Shown here piece by piece: positions 48,583 through 58,487 of a stretch of DNA of 64,000 nucleotides. The stretch spans positions 1 to 64,000 of the forward strand of contig NZ_KB893938.1 in assembly GCF_000374285.1 (NCBI RefSeq), read 5' to 3'. How positions within the stretch are numbered: the first letter of the stretch is position 1; every line of letters starts with the position of its first letter. A model generated the notes under the pieces. It was not told the DNA's origin. It made no database searches and saw nothing but the letters and a program-made list of their open reading frames with translations. The position numbers were made by a program, and so were the translations under genes. The stretch comes from Actinobacillus capsulatus DSM 19761 (GTDB lineage Bacteria > Pseudomonadota > Gammaproteobacteria > Enterobacterales > Pasteurellaceae).

Positions 48583-48626
48583 AAAGCGGTCAAATTTGCA
48601 AAAAATTCTGCAAATTTAACCGCTTA
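48583..48626 (-). terminator. Uptake-signal-pair terminator after the RpiR-family gene
   Basis: AAGCGGTCAAATTTGCA / TGCAAATTTAACCGCTT, a 17-bp stem with one mismatch; followed on the minus strand by TATTTTTTTATC. Confidence 0.85.
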
Positions 48627-48637
48627 TAAAACAAAAA

Positions 48638-49510
48638 TTATCGGCCGTGAACACGTTGTTCCAAAATCACATCTAAAGTTTTTTGTTTTTGTTGAATTGA
48701 TTTTTCCGGCTCTGCTTTAACTAATAAAGCGTAGATAAGATCTAACACGAACAATTGTGACATTTTAGTGCCGATAGAATCGCCCTGCATATGTCCTTGG
48801 CGATTGCCGTTAATCAATACATAATCGGCAACATTGGTAATGGGTGAACGAATATGGTGAGTAATCGCCACGGTTTTCGCATTATTTTTACGCGCAATAC
48901 GCAACGAACTAATTACCTCATCTGAATAACCCGAATGGCTAATCCCAATCACCACATCACCTTCACGCAATAATGAGGCTTGCATATACATAAAGTGATT
49001 ATTGGTTACCGCATCAGTCTGTAAGCCGATACGCATCAATTTATGTTTTGCATCTTCTGCGGTTAACCCCGAAGAACCCACCCCGAACAAGAAAATGCGA
49101 TGCGCTTCTTGCAATTCTTTCACCACATTTTCTAATTCTTGAAAATCAAGTAGATTGATCGTTTCGGCAATCACATTGTTCAAGCTACTTTGCAATTTAA
49201 TCGCAATTTCTTTCGGCGTATCGGTTTCCGAAACATCCGTATCAAAAATTGAGTTACTTTGCTTTTCTTGGGTCGCCAATTCAATAGCTAAATCCAATTT
49301 AAAATCGGTATAGCCTTTAAAACCTAAAGTACGACAAAATCGGATAAATGTCGCTTCACCAACATCTAGTTGCTTTGCCACTTCAGATAATGAATTCTGA
49401 CTGAGGATCTCCGGTTGAGCCAAAATCGCCGAAGCAATTTTCTTCTCTGTTTTAGTTAAACTGGTTTGTAATGCGCCGATAGTATCTAATATTTTTCCTC
49501 GAGCAGACAT
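48638..49510 (-). CDS. RpiR/MurR-family regulator, SiaR-like
   Basis: 290 aa. N-terminal HTH_6 domain (LTKTEKKIASAILAQPEILSQNSLSEVAKQLDVGEATFIRFCRTLGFKGYTDFK) and C-terminal SIS sugar-phosphate domain (IFLFGVGSSGLTAEDAKHKL..., GDVVIGISHSGYSDEV). Only 9 bases separate it from nanQ, a sialic acid gene, so it is probably the SiaR-type regulator of sialate or amino-sugar catabolism, sensing glucosamine-6-phosphate in Haemophilus. The other nan genes are not in the window. Confidence 0.82.
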   Translation of the reverse strand: MSARGKILDTIGALQTSLTKTEKKIASAILAQPEILSQNSLSEVAKQLDVGEATFIRFCRTLGFKGYTDFKLDLAIELATQEKQSNSIFDTDVSETDTPKEIAIKLQSSLNNVIAETINLLDFQELENVVKELQEAHRIFLFGVGSSGLTAEDAKHKLMRIGLQTDAVTNNHFMYMQASLLREGDVVIGISHSGYSDEVISSLRIARKNNAKTVAITHHIRSPITNVADYVLINGNRQGHMQGDSIGTKMSQLFVLDLIYALLVKAEPEKSIQQKQKTLDVILEQRVHGR

Positions 49511-49519
49511 AACTGCCTC

Positions 49520-49996
<477 letters not shown>

Positions 49997-50143
49997 TTAC
50001 AATAATAAATTTATCAATGCTGCTTTGGTTCAACAGCCACTCCATAAATGAAGATATACTCCAGTATGTATAGAGTAAAGATTTATCCGCTAAATAACAA
50101 GCGGGAAAATAAGAAAATGAGAACTAGATCAAATTTTATAAAA

Positions 50144-50180
50144 ATGAAGGCATAGACCCTATTATGTCTATGCCTTCATC
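50144..50180. terminator. Terminator of ppx
   Basis: Perfect 14-bp stem ATGAAGGCATAGAC / GTCTATGCCTTCAT with an 8-base loop, followed on the minus strand by TTTTTATAAAATTT. Confidence 0.85.
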
Positions 50181-50186
50181 ATATTT

Positions 50187-51710
50187 TTATTCTGTTTTTA
50201 ATACTAAATCAAGCTGTATCAAGCATTTTTGTTCTTCTTCCAGCTCAGCTAAAATCAGCGGGTTTTGAGTCAAAAAGCCGGGTTCAAACTGCAATAACCA
50301 CTCATTATTATTGATCGTTAATTTCACCGATTTCGGTTCTACCGTCGCTTGGCGAGGGCGATTAAGCAATACCGCCAGACGAAATAAACGCAATAATGTC
50401 ATAATATCTCGGTGTTGATAGCGGTTAGTACTGCGAATTTCACTCCGTTTGAAGCTCTTTAGATGAAAACGCATCAACATCGCCAATAAATACTGTTGCT
50501 CAGAATCAAAACCCGGTAAATCGCTATGTGCAATAATATAAGCGGAATGACGATGTACACTATTATGATTAATCACGATACCGATTTCATGCAGTAAACT
50601 CGCCCATTTCAATATACTACATAGCTCGGCAACTTGGCGGCGATTGCGCCAACTTTTAACTTGCTCAAATAGCATCAGTGCCGTGTGTTCCACTCTATTG
50701 GCTTGTTGTTGATCAATGTTAAATTGCTCTGCCAGTGCTTCTGCCGTTCTTTGGCGAATATCCCTAACTTGGAAGCTCTTTTCTAAGCTATACATAACGC
50801 CTTCACGAATCGCCCCGTTTGAATAACGCATCGATTCAATTCTAAAGGTATGAAATAGCGCTAATAAAATCGCTAAACCTGGAATCAGTACATCCGCTCG
50901 TTCTTCAATTAAACCTTTTAAGTGGATCTCGTTTAATGAATTAAATTGCAAGCAAATATCGATTAAATTTTGCAATCTTTCTTCCGTAATTAACCCGTCT
51001 CGATACCCGTTGGCAATCAACACTTTTTGTACGGTTTTAATCGTACCCGAAGATCCCAGCACATTCTGCCAGCCTAACTGACGATATTCCCACGCAAGAT
51101 CTTCAATTTTCTCCATCGCTGTTTGGTAAGCATTATCAAAGCGCTCAATCGTCAGTTCGCCATGAGGGAAAAAGCTGTTAGCGAAGCTTACACAACCCAT
51201 ATGACGGCTTTCCGCTCTTAATGGAGTGAAATCATCACCGATCGTCATTTCCGTTGAGCCGCCGCCAATATCAACCACTAATTTTCGGCCTTTTTCCGGC
51301 TGAGTATGACTCACACCGGAATAGATCAAACGTGCTTCTTCTTGCCCGGAAATAATTTGAATCGGGTAAGGAAACACTTGCGCCGCTTGTTTTAAAAACT
51401 CATCGTTATTGATCGCCCGGCGCAAGGTATAAGTTCCGACCACTTTCACATTTTCCACCGAAAAACCTTGTAAACGGTCTGCAAATAACGCTAAACATTC
51501 CACGCCTCTCGTAATAGCCTCTTGGCTCAAGATTCGGTGTTCATCTAAACCGTCCGCCAAACGCACTCGACGTTTCAAACGCGAAAGTATTTGGATCGAG
51601 CCATTTACAATGCGCGCAACAATCATATGAAAGCTGTTCGAGCCCAAATCAATAGCGGCAAATTCTCTAGGCACAGACTGTTTAACTGGCGATTGCATTG
51701 AAGATGACAT
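50187..51710 (-). CDS. ppx: Exopolyphosphatase / guanosine pentaphosphate phosphohydrolase (Ppx/GppA)
   Basis: 507 aa. Degrades polyphosphate and/or converts pppGpp to ppGpp. The actin-like ATPase fold shows FAAIDLGSNSFHMIVAR, GQEEARLIYSGV, LVVDIGGGSTEM and GSSGTIKTV; the C-terminal third is an HD-type helical domain (SLLHEIGIVINHNSVHRHSAYII). Length is typical. Ppx and GppA cannot be told apart safely by sequence alone. Confidence 0.92.
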   Translation of the reverse strand: MSSSMQSPVKQSVPREFAAIDLGSNSFHMIVARIVNGSIQILSRLKRRVRLADGLDEHRILSQEAITRGVECLALFADRLQGFSVENVKVVGTYTLRRAINNDEFLKQAAQVFPYPIQIISGQEEARLIYSGVSHTQPEKGRKLVVDIGGGSTEMTIGDDFTPLRAESRHMGCVSFANSFFPHGELTIERFDNAYQTAMEKIEDLAWEYRQLGWQNVLGSSGTIKTVQKVLIANGYRDGLITEERLQNLIDICLQFNSLNEIHLKGLIEERADVLIPGLAILLALFHTFRIESMRYSNGAIREGVMYSLEKSFQVRDIRQRTAEALAEQFNIDQQQANRVEHTALMLFEQVKSWRNRRQVAELCSILKWASLLHEIGIVINHNSVHRHSAYIIAHSDLPGFDSEQQYLLAMLMRFHLKSFKRSEIRSTNRYQHRDIMTLLRLFRLAVLLNRPRQATVEPKSVKLTINNNEWLLQFEPGFLTQNPLILAELEEEQKCLIQLDLVLKTE

Positions 51711-51805
51711 AAAATATCCTTATAAACCGTGCGAATAAATATCAAGATTTTATCACTTTTAATACAAATCTATCGACAAATTCTTCATTATTTTAAAAAA
51801 TTTGA

Positions 51806-51827
51806 TGTTTATTTATGCAAATAAACA
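51806..51827. promoter_or_regulatory. Perfect 9-4-9 palindrome upstream of the tmaR promoter
   Basis: Arms TGTTTATTT and AAATAAACA around ATGC. A sigma-70-like promoter follows (TTGACG 51845-51850, 17-base spacer, TAGGAT 51868-51873), so the palindrome centre would be about 63 bases upstream of the start site, a usual activator position. It is not a match to CRP or FNR sites. Confidence 0.5.
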
Positions 51828-51912
51828 AACCCTTGAGAAACATTTTGACGAATTTGTTTAAAAGGTCTAGGATTTATACAGATTTATTTTCACTAACCAA
51901 GAGGACTCTCAA

Positions 51913-52248
51913 ATGGCTGATGTAAAAAAACAAGCATTCCAAGATATGTTGGATTATGTTCATCTTTATCGTTTAAAAAATAAATTACATCGTGAAACAG
52001 CGGATAATGATCGTAAAATCCGTGATAACCAAAAACGTGTATTGTTATTAGATAACTTAAATCAATACATCAATGATTCAATGACCGTTGAAGAGATCCG
52101 AGCAATTATCGCTAATATGCGTGACGACTACGAAAATCGTGTTGATGATTACATGATTCGCAATGCGGAACTATCAAAACAACGCCGTGAAATTCGTCAA
52201 AAAATGGCTGCACATAAAAGTGCTGCTCTGGTAAAAGACGAGAAATAA
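51913..52248 (+). CDS. tmaR: PTS-system regulator TmaR (YeeX, DUF496)
   Basis: 111 aa, mostly coiled coil. Closely follows E. coli Tma[63 protein letters not shown]. In E. coli it clusters at one cell pole and sequesters PTS enzyme I, tuning sugar uptake. AAGAGGAC lies about 10 bases before the ATG. Confidence 0.93.
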   Translation: MADVKKQAFQDMLDYVHLYRLKNKLHRETADNDRKIRDNQKRVLLLDNLNQYINDSMTVEEIRAIIANMRDDYENRVDDYMIRNAELSKQRREIRQKMAAHKSAALVKDEK

Positions 52249-52261
52249 TTAATCTCCCCGA

Positions 52262-52320
52262 AAGCGGTCAGATCCACTTAAGTTTTTACAAATTAAGTTT
52301 AAAGATCTGACCTCTTTTAT
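52262..52320 (+). terminator. Terminator of tmaR
   Basis: AAGCGGTCAGATC / GATCTGACCTCTT plus an inner ACTTAA / TTAAGT dyad, ending TTTTATTTTTA. The 3' arm is a decayed uptake signal. Confidence 0.75.
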
Positions 52321-52463
52321 TTTTATCTGAAATAATCCTTAAATTAGCCCATTCCTTAATCATTCCTTCCATTCGCAATAAATATCATTTGACACCACTT
52401 TAATAAAAAGGTATTTCTATACAGGCTTTTCAGAATTGAAAAGAAGTAATGAATTTATTCATT

Positions 52464-52637
52464 GCGGGAGAGGCGCAACACTCAGGCAGTTTAATCCAAG
52501 GCAACTAGGGCCGTTTGAGGATTAAATGATGGGAGTGCTTGCCGAGGTGTGAATTCACTAGACTGGAATGAACATCGGCTGAGTCAGGTTGAATCCTATC
52601 AGCTGTCATTTAACACAAGTTTAAATGGAGTGCTCTG
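52464..52637 (+). ncRNA. Lysine riboswitch (L box) ahead of lysC
   Basis: Has the conserved L-box words: AGAGGCGCAAC at the 5' side (52469-52479), GGGAGTGCTTGCCGAGGTG (52534-52552), CATCGGCTGAGTCAGGTTGAATCC in the middle-3' part, and GGAGTGCTCTG closing P1 (52628-52638, pairing with AGAG of the 5' side). It lies 105 bases before lysC. A perfect -35 TTGACA is at 52389-52394. No terminator follows; instead AATTTCCT (52676-52683) can pair with AGGAAATT (52729-52736), which includes the lysC ribosome binding site. Confidence 0.93.
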
Positions 52638-52742
52638 ATTAATTGGTTCCTAAATCAAACCGCCTAATCTACTCAAATTTCCTTTCGAATATCCACTACA
52701 CAACGTCATCTATTATTTTTTGATTTATAGGAAATTCTTATT

Positions 52743-54095
52743 ATGTCTCATCTTTCGGTTGCTAAATTTGGTGGCACTAGCGTAGCTAATTTTGAAGCAA
52801 TGACTTCTTGTGCAAACATCGTAACAGCGGACGCTAATACACGTGTTGTGGTACTTTCTGCATCTGCGGGCGTAACTAATTATTTAATAGAATTGGCAAA
52901 CGGTTGCGAAAAAGAACGCCGTGACGAAATTTTAAATGCAGTGCGTACAATTCAATATAACATTATTGAAAAATTACAAAACCAAAGCGAAATTTCTGCT
53001 GAAATCGACGAATTATTACAACATATCAGCGCATTAGCGGAATCTGCAAGCCTTGCGACATCTAATGCTTTAACCGATGAATTAATTTGTCACGGTGAAA
53101 TAATGTCGACCAAAATTTTCACTCAATTATTAAAAGAACGTAATTTCCCGGCAGTATGGGTGGACGTGCGTGACGTTGTAGCAACAAATAGTAATTATGG
53201 CAAGGCTGTACCAAATGATGAGAAGACTCAACAACAATCTGACGAAGTAATTAAGCCATTAATCGCTGCAGGTAACGTCGTGATCACCCAAGGCTTTATC
53301 GGTCGAGATGATGAAGGTAAAACAACCACACTAGGTCGTGGCGGTTCAGACTACTCAGCAGCATTATTAGCGGAAGTACTAAATGCCAATGATGTTTTAA
53401 TTTGGACGGACGTACCGGGTATTTACACAACTGACCCACGTGTCGTACCAAATGCACAACGCATTGATACGATGGCCTTTAATGAAGCGGCGGAAATGGC
53501 AACTTTTGGAGCTAAAGTATTACACCCTGCAACTTTATTACCGGCTGTGCGTAGCAACATTCCGGTATATGTCGGTTCAAGCAAAGCGCCGGAACAAGGC
53601 GGTACTTGGGTAACGCGTGATCCACAACCTCGCCCGACTTTCCGTGCAATTGCGTTACGTCGTAACCAAACTTTATTAACGCTTTCTAGCCTTTCAATGC
53701 TCCACGCTCAAGGCTTTTTAGCTAACGTGTTTGCAATTCTTGCAAAACACAAAATTTCAGTAGATGTGATTACAACATCTGAAGTAAGCGTTGCATTAAC
53801 TTTAGATAAAACCGGTTCGGCATCATCAGGCGCAGATATGTTATCCAAAGAGCTTCTGGATGAATTAAACGCTTATTGCCACGTACAAGTGGAAAACGAT
53901 CTAGCGCTTGTTGCGATTATCGGTAACAACTTACATACCCAAGCAGGTGTGGCGAAACAATTATTCCATACGATTGAAAACTTCAATATCCGTTTAATTA
54001 GCTACGGTGCAAGCACAAATAACGTATGTACTCTCGTGAAAAATGAAGAAGCGGATGAAGTGGTTCGTTCACTGCACGCAGGTTTATTCGAATAA
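52743..54095 (+). CDS. lysC: Aspartate kinase, lysine-sensitive (AK III)
   Basis: 450 aa. First step of the aspartate-family pathway; feedback-inhibited by lysine. The kinase domain starts SVAKFGGTSVAN, with LTDELICHGEIMS, TTLGRGGSDYSAALLAE, and WTDVPGIYTTDPRVVP; the C-terminus has tandem ACT domains (LTLSSLSMLHAQGFLANVFAILAKH..., LVAIIGNNLHTQ). No fused homoserine dehydrogenase. Lysine controls both the enzyme and, through the leader riboswitch, its synthesis. Confidence 0.97.
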   Translation: MSHLSVAKFGGTSVANFEAMTSCANIVTADANTRVVVLSASAGVTNYLIELANGCEKERRDEILNAVRTIQYNIIEKLQNQSEISAEIDELLQHISALAESASLATSNALTDELICHGEIMSTKIFTQLLKERNFPAVWVDVRDVVATNSNYGKAVPNDEKTQQQSDEVIKPLIAAGNVVITQGFIGRDDEGKTTTLGRGGSDYSAALLAEVLNANDVLIWTDVPGIYTTDPRVVPNAQRIDTMAFNEAAEMATFGAKVLHPATLLPAVRSNIPVYVGSSKAPEQGGTWVTRDPQPRPTFRAIALRRNQTLLTLSSLSMLHAQGFLANVFAILAKHKISVDVITTSEVSVALTLDKTGSASSGADMLSKELLDELNAYCHVQVENDLALVAIIGNNLHTQAGVAKQLFHTIENFNIRLISYGASTNNVCTLVKNEEADEVVRSLHAGLFE

Positions 54096-54106
54096 TCCCA
54101 ACTAAA

Positions 54107-54195
54107 CAAGCGGTTAAATTTGCAAAATTTTTTACAAATTCGACCGCTTGTACTCATGCCATAAAAAATGCCACAACAAATATTGTGGCATTTTT
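54107..54195. terminator. Two hairpins between lysC and nrdR
   Basis: First an uptake-signal pair, CAAGCGGTTAAATT / AATTCGACCGCTTG (54107-54150), then AAAAATGCCACAA / TTGTGGCATTTTT (54164-54195). The second has T runs on both strands and should end nrdR from the minus side and lysC from the plus side. Confidence 0.8.
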
Positions 54196-54196
54196 A

Positions 54197-54646
54197 TTAC
54201 TCTCTGAGTTTTTCAATTTCTTGGGTAAACTCTTCAATATCATCAAAGCTAAGGTAAACCGAAGCAAAGCGAATATAAGCGACTTTATCCAACTGTTTTA
54301 AGGCATCCATCGCGAGATTCCCCACCAATTTACTTGGGACTTCTCGTTCGCCGGTCGATTGTAGCTGAATAATAATTTTGCTGATTGCTTGTTCAAGATC
54401 ATCGGCACTTACCGGACGCTTTTCTAACGCACGGCTTAGACTGACTCGTAACTTATTCACATCAAACGGCACTCGGTTACCGTTATTTTTCACAATATAA
54501 GGCACAACCAATTCAGCCGATTCAAAAGTCGTAAAACGCTCTTTGCAGCTAATACATTCACGACGACGGCGAATTTGGTAACCATCTGCAGCTAAACGTG
54601 AATCAACAACTTTTGTATCTTCTGCAGCACAAAACGGACAACGCAT
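54197..54646 (-). CDS. nrdR: Transcriptional repressor NrdR (ribonucleotide reductase genes)
   Basis: 149 aa. Zinc ribbon [15 protein letters not shown]...[16 protein letters not shown] binds DNA; the following ATP-cone ([32 protein letters not shown]) senses dATP/ATP. It represses nrd operons. Its ATG shares the last base of the ycgL stop, so it is probably the last gene of dnaB-ycgL-nrdR. Confidence 0.96.
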   Translation of the reverse strand: MRCPFCAAEDTKVVDSRLAADGYQIRRRRECISCKERFTTFESAELVVPYIVKNNGNRVPFDVNKLRVSLSRALEKRPVSADDLEQAISKIIIQLQSTGEREVPSKLVGNLAMDALKQLDKVAYIRFASVYLSFDDIEEFTQEIEKLRE

Positions 54647-54933
54647 TACGTTTCTCCTCTATTTTGTTCAAGAAATGTTTTTAACAAATTCTCTGGTGGC
54701 GGTGGCATTTGTAAGAAAAAGCCTTGTGTTTGAATCGCTTGCAAAACTTCTTCGTTTTTTGACCGCTTGAGTTGCTTTTCACCATTTAAATTAAATAGCA
54801 TCACAAATTGTGGCTTACCAAACATTTGGCGTAATTCCTCCGGTACGCTATCAAATTGATCGCGTTTTGCCACATAAAGAAACATTTCTTCTCTTTTCGG
54901 GCTTTTATAAATTGCACAAAGATTAGTACTCAT
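54646..54933 (-). CDS. YcgL domain-containing protein
   Basis: 95 aa from the ATG at 54933, which gives a start colinear with the family ([16 protein letters not shown]) and GGAG 9 bases upstream; a second ATG at 54939 is possible. [20 protein letters not shown] and [14 protein letters not shown] are family hallmarks. Function unknown; small cytoplasmic protein. It overlaps the dnaB stop by a few bases. Confidence 0.87.
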   Translation of the reverse strand: MSTNLCAIYKSPKREEMFLYVAKRDQFDSVPEELRQMFGKPQFVMLFNLNGEKQLKRSKNEEVLQAIQTQGFFLQMPPPPENLLKTFLEQNRGET

Positions 54934-56386
54934 CGTCATAGGCTCCGCCTGTATAGTTATCAAATCTTGAATATTGACCTTGGAAAGTTAAACGAACTCG
55001 TCCAATCGGACCATTACGCTGCTTACCGATAATAATTTCGGCAATCCCTTTTAAATCAGAATTATCGTTATACACCTCATCACGATAAATAAACATAATT
55101 AAGTCTGCATCTTGCTCAATAGAGCCGGATTCACGTAAGTCCGAGTTTACCGGACGTTTATCAGCACGTTGTTCCAAGCTTCGGTTTAACTGCGAAAGCG
55201 CCACCACCGGCACTTGTAATTCTTTCGCTAACGCTTTCAAAGAACGGGAAATCTCTGCAATTTCAAGGGTTCGGTTATCAGAAAACGCCGGCGCACGCAT
55301 TAACTGCAAATAATCCACCATGATCATACTTAACCCGCCATTCTCACGATACACTCGTCTTGCACGCGAACGTAATTCTGTCGGTGTTAAGCCTGAGCTA
55401 TCATCGATATAGATATTTTTGCGCTCTTGCAAAATTGCCATCGTGCTGGATATTTTCGCCCAATCTTCATCGTCATGAATCTGTCCGGTTCGAATCTTGG
55501 TTTGATCTACGCGAGAAAGCGAAGCAAGCATACGCATCATAATTTGGTCTGCCGGCATTTCAAGGCTGAAAATCAATACTGGTTTTGCCGGTTTTTTACG
55601 AGGATTACCGTATTCATCTAAATCATTCGGATCTTCCACATCTACTAACGAGGCATTTTCGCATAAGTTCATTGCAAAAGTGGTTTTACCCATAGACGGA
55701 CGTGCCGCAACGATAATTAAATCCGATGGCTGCAAACCTGCAGTTTTTTTGTTTAAATCGATGAAACCAGTTGAAACCCCCGTTACCCCGCCATTGCTAC
55801 GGTTTTTTGAAAGCATCTCAATACGAGCAAGCGTGTTAATTAAGATGTCATCAATTTTTTGCGGGCCTTCATTGCTGGTATTACGTTTTTCGGCAATTTC
55901 AAATACGATACGTTCCGCTTCATCTAAGACTTCTTTCGCATTTCTGCCTTTCGTATGATATGCCATCTCAGCAATTTGATTACCTGCCGTAATCACACCA
56001 CGCAAATCGGAACGGTCACGCACAATATCTGCATAAGCAAGAATATTGGCTGCACTTGGAGTATTTTTGGAGAGTTCGGCTAAATAAGCGAAGCCACCAA
56101 CGTCCTGTAGTACCCCTTTATCTTTTAAGGCTTGGTCTAAGGTGATGATATCAATCGGCTGATTATTACGCACCAACTCCACCATTTGCTCAAAAATAGT
56201 CCGATGCGCATAGTTATAAAAATCTGTCGGTTGTACACGCTCGACAACATTATCCCAATGGTCATTGCTTAGCATAATACCACCTAATACTGCCTGCTCT
56301 GCCTCAATAGAATGAGGTGAAATAGCAATTTGCTCGATTTGTTTATCTCTTGCGTTTTCTTTGTTTGATGGAGTGTACTCAGCCAT
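54923..56386 (-). CDS. dnaB: Replicative DNA helicase
   Basis: 487 aa hexameric 5'-3' helicase of the replication fork. The N-terminal primase-interacting domain ([24 protein letters not shown]) and RecA-like C-terminal domain (Walker [49 protein letters not shown]) are present. No intein. Downstream ycgL and nrdR overlap it, so they are probably cotranscribed. Confidence 0.98.
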   Translation of the reverse strand: MAEYTPSNKENARDKQIEQIAISPHSIEAEQAVLGGIMLSNDHWDNVVERVQPTDFYNYAHRTIFEQMVELVRNNQPIDIITLDQALKDKGVLQDVGGFAYLAELSKNTPSAANILAYADIVRDRSDLRGVITAGNQIAEMAYHTKGRNAKEVLDEAERIVFEIAEKRNTSNEGPQKIDDILINTLARIEMLSKNRSNGGVTGVSTGFIDLNKKTAGLQPSDLIIVAARPSMGKTTFAMNLCENASLVDVEDPNDLDEYGNPRKKPAKPVLIFSLEMPADQIMMRMLASLSRVDQTKIRTGQIHDDEDWAKISSTMAILQERKNIYIDDSSGLTPTELRSRARRVYRENGGLSMIMVDYLQLMRAPAFSDNRTLEIAEISRSLKALAKELQVPVVALSQLNRSLEQRADKRPVNSDLRESGSIEQDADLIMFIYRDEVYNDNSDLKGIAEIIIGKQRNGPIGRVRLTFQGQYSRFDNYTGGAYDDEY

Positions 56387-56499
56387 TTTATTAAAACTCT
56401 ACGTGACAAATGATATAAAAGATTAGTTTAACGGAAATTCATCTAAATTGAAATTTGCAATTTTTAATCAAATTCAAGCAGATTATTGATGAAAGTCTC

Positions 56500-56545
56500 T
56501 TTACATCATTGAAAATACAGTTAAAATCATTGAGAATAATTTTCA
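56500..56545 (+). promoter_or_regulatory. Fur-controlled promoter of the siderophore importer
   Basis: -35 TTTACA (56500-56505), 16-base spacer, -10 TAAAAT (56522-56527), followed by TGAGAATAATTTTCA (56531-56545), a 7-1-7 dyad matching the Fur box TGATAATNATTATCA at 13 of 15 positions, over the transcription start. Predicts repression when iron is plentiful. Confidence 0.72.
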
Positions 56546-56577
56546 CTTACAGCTCTACTTTTAAACAGGAAGGATCT

Positions 56578-57486
56578 ATGTTAAAAAAAGCATTCTTTAC
56601 TTTAACTCTTGCAGCCGCATTAACTACCTCAGCATTTGCAAAAGATGTGACAATTCCAACCGCTCGCGGAGAAGTCACCTTTACACAAACGCCTCACAAA
56701 GTCGCAGTTTTTGATGCAGCAACCATTGATATTTTACAACATTTAGGAATCAAAGTAGCTGGTGCGCCTGATGTTGCTAAAACATTACCATACTTAAAAC
56801 CTGCAGTAGCGCAAGCAACCAATATCGGTACGGTTTTTGAACCTAATCTAGAAACATTAAACAGCTTAAAACCAGATTTAATCATTGTTGCTACTCGCTC
56901 TGCCAAAAAATTAGATGATGTGAAAACGGTTGCAAATGCCATTGATTTAACGCCAAATCCTAAATTGAATACAATTGAAGCCGGTTTAGCAAATCTAGAC
57001 AGCTTAGGCAAATTATTTGCTAAGCAAGATAAAGCTAACGAATATAAAACTGAAATTGAAACGTTATTAAAAGAAACTCAAGCCGCAGTTAAAGGTAAAG
57101 GTAACGGCTTGATTATCATTGTTAACGGTGGAAAAATGTCAGCATTTGGTGACAAAGGGCGTTTAGGTTGGGTACACTCAGCACTTGGTATTCCACTTGC
57201 AAAAGCCGATGTACATAAAAAAGGCACAAACCATGGTGAACCAATTTCGCACGAATTTTTACAAAAAATCAATCCTGACTGGTTATTTGTTCTTGACCGC
57301 ACGGCTGCTATTGGTGAAGAAGGTAAAACAGCACAAGAAATTTTAGATAATGAACTTGTGCACCAAACTAAAGCCTGGAAAAACGGGCAAATTGTTTATT
57401 TAAGCAGTGCGGCCTATTTAGCTGCTGGTGGTATTGAGCAAATGCGTACCGATTTAATCAATATAAAAAAAGCATTTTCTAAATAA
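56578..57486 (+). CDS. Iron-siderophore ABC importer, periplasmic binding protein (FatB/CeuE/VctP/YclQ-like)
   Basis: 302 aa from the ATG at 56578 (AGGAAGGA 6 bases upstream). Signal peptide 1 to about 21 (ends AFAKD); then two-lobed TroA-type binding fold: VAVFDAATIDILQHLGIKVAG, EPNLETLNSLKPDLIIVATRS, and a C-terminal lobe. No lipobox. Likely binds a catecholate siderophore such as petrobactin or enterobactin fragments. First gene of a Fur-controlled four-gene operon; a hairpin (57495-57525) after it probably lets it be made in excess. Confidence 0.88.
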   Translation: MLKKAFFTLTLAAALTTSAFAKDVTIPTARGEVTFTQTPHKVAVFDAATIDILQHLGIKVAGAPDVAKTLPYLKPAVAQATNIGTVFEPNLETLNSLKPDLIIVATRSAKKLDDVKTVANAIDLTPNPKLNTIEAGLANLDSLGKLFAKQDKANEYKTEIETLLKETQAAVKGKGNGLIIIVNGGKMSAFGDKGRLGWVHSALGIPLAKADVHKKGTNHGEPISHEFLQKINPDWLFVLDRTAAIGEEGKTAQEILDNELVHQTKAWKNGQIVYLSSAAYLAAGGIEQMRTDLINIKKAFSK

Positions 57487-57494
57487 ATTCACCA

Positions 57495-57528
57495 CGCCCT
57501 CATTCATGTGAGGGCGATAATTTTTACT
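57495..57528 (+). terminator. Intra-operon hairpin between binding protein and permease
   Basis: CGCCCTCA / TGAGGGCG stem with a 6-base loop, then ATAATTTTTA. A leaky terminator here is common in ABC importer operons. Confidence 0.65.
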
Positions 57529-57533
57529 AGCCT

Positions 57534-58487
57534 ATGTTTTCGCTTACTCAATTTAGTTTTTTTTCGCTTTTAATTCTCAGTCTTCTGAGTATGTCTGTGG
57601 GGGTTGCCGATTTTCATTGGTCGGCTTTATTATCTGACCCGGAACAAACACAACTGTTTTTTATCAGTCGTCTTCCTCGTACCCTTGCCATTATTTTAGT
57701 CGGTGCAACCTTGAGTATTGCTGGCATGGTATTACAAATTGTATTAAAAAACCGTTTTATTGAACCAAGCATGATCGGTGCTAGCCAAAGTGCTGCATTT
57801 GGCGTATTAGCTATCAGCCTTATTTTTCCTGCTGCACCGCTTGTTGCAAAAATGTCTTTTGCCACTTGTTGTGCATTGATTGGTATGGGAATTTTTATGC
57901 TCCTACTACGCAATCTTCCACCCCACCAAAAACTAATGGTTCCGCTCGTAGGAATTGTATTTGGCAATATTATTGAAGCGATTACCACCTTCATTGCTTA
58001 CAAGACTGATTCACTACAGCTGTTATCCATTTGGTTTTCCGGTGATTTTTCTGGCGTTTTAGCTGGTCGTTATGAATTGTTATGGCTTACCTCTGTGCTC
58101 GCTGTTGTCATTTATATTACAGCGGATCAATTAAGTATCACTGGTCTAGGGCAAAATATTAGCACTAACCTCGGTATTAATTATCGCCGAATGATATGGT
58201 TTTCCTTAATTACTGTTGCACTTATTACCGCTGTTGTCGTAGTAACCATCGGGCAAATTCCCTTTATCGGTTTAGTCGTACCGAATATTGTCTCTCGTTT
58301 AGCCAGTGACCACTTACGTAAAAACCTCCCCACCGTGGTATTACTGGGTGCAAATCTCGTTTTAGTTTGTGACATCATTGGCAGAATTATTAATACTCCT
58401 TATGAAGTACCAATTTCCACCATCTTCGGTATTTGCGGTACTGTCGTATTCCTCTATTTCTTATTTAGAGGGAAGCGTCATGCGTAA
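57534..58487 (+). CDS. Iron-siderophore ABC importer, permease 1 (FatD/CeuB/YclN-like)
   Basis: 317 aa FecCD-family inner-membrane protein with about nine hydrophobic helices. ISRLPRTLAIILVGATLSIAGMVLQIVLKNRFIEPSMIGAS is the typical FecCD start; GQIPFIGLVVPNIVSRLASDHLRKNLP is the ATPase-coupling loop. No strong ribosome site at this ATG, so an internal start is possible. The next permease overlaps its end by 8 bases. Confidence 0.88.
   Translation: MFSLTQFSFFSLLILSLLSMSVGVADFHWSALLSDPEQTQLFFISRLPRTLAIILVGATLSIAGMVLQIVLKNRFIEPSMIGASQSAAFGVLAISLIFPAAPLVAKMSFATCCALIGMGIFMLLLRNLPPHQKLMVPLVGIVFGNIIEAITTFIAYKTDSLQLLSIWFSGDFSGVLAGRYELLWLTSVLAVVIYITADQLSITGLGQNISTNLGINYRRMIWFSLITVALITAVVVVTIGQIPFIGLVVPNIVSRLASDHLRKNLPTVVLLGANLVLVCDIIGRIINTPYEVPISTIFGICGTVVFLYFLFRGKRHA

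Noticed and set aside
50100..50143. Possible CRP site in the ppx-nanQ gap
   Set aside because: No TGTGA-N6-TCACA pattern; only a weak AT-rich resemblance.
55680..55958. 92-codon ORF antisense to dnaB
   Set aside because: Shadow of dnaB codons; no independent start signals or recognisable domain.
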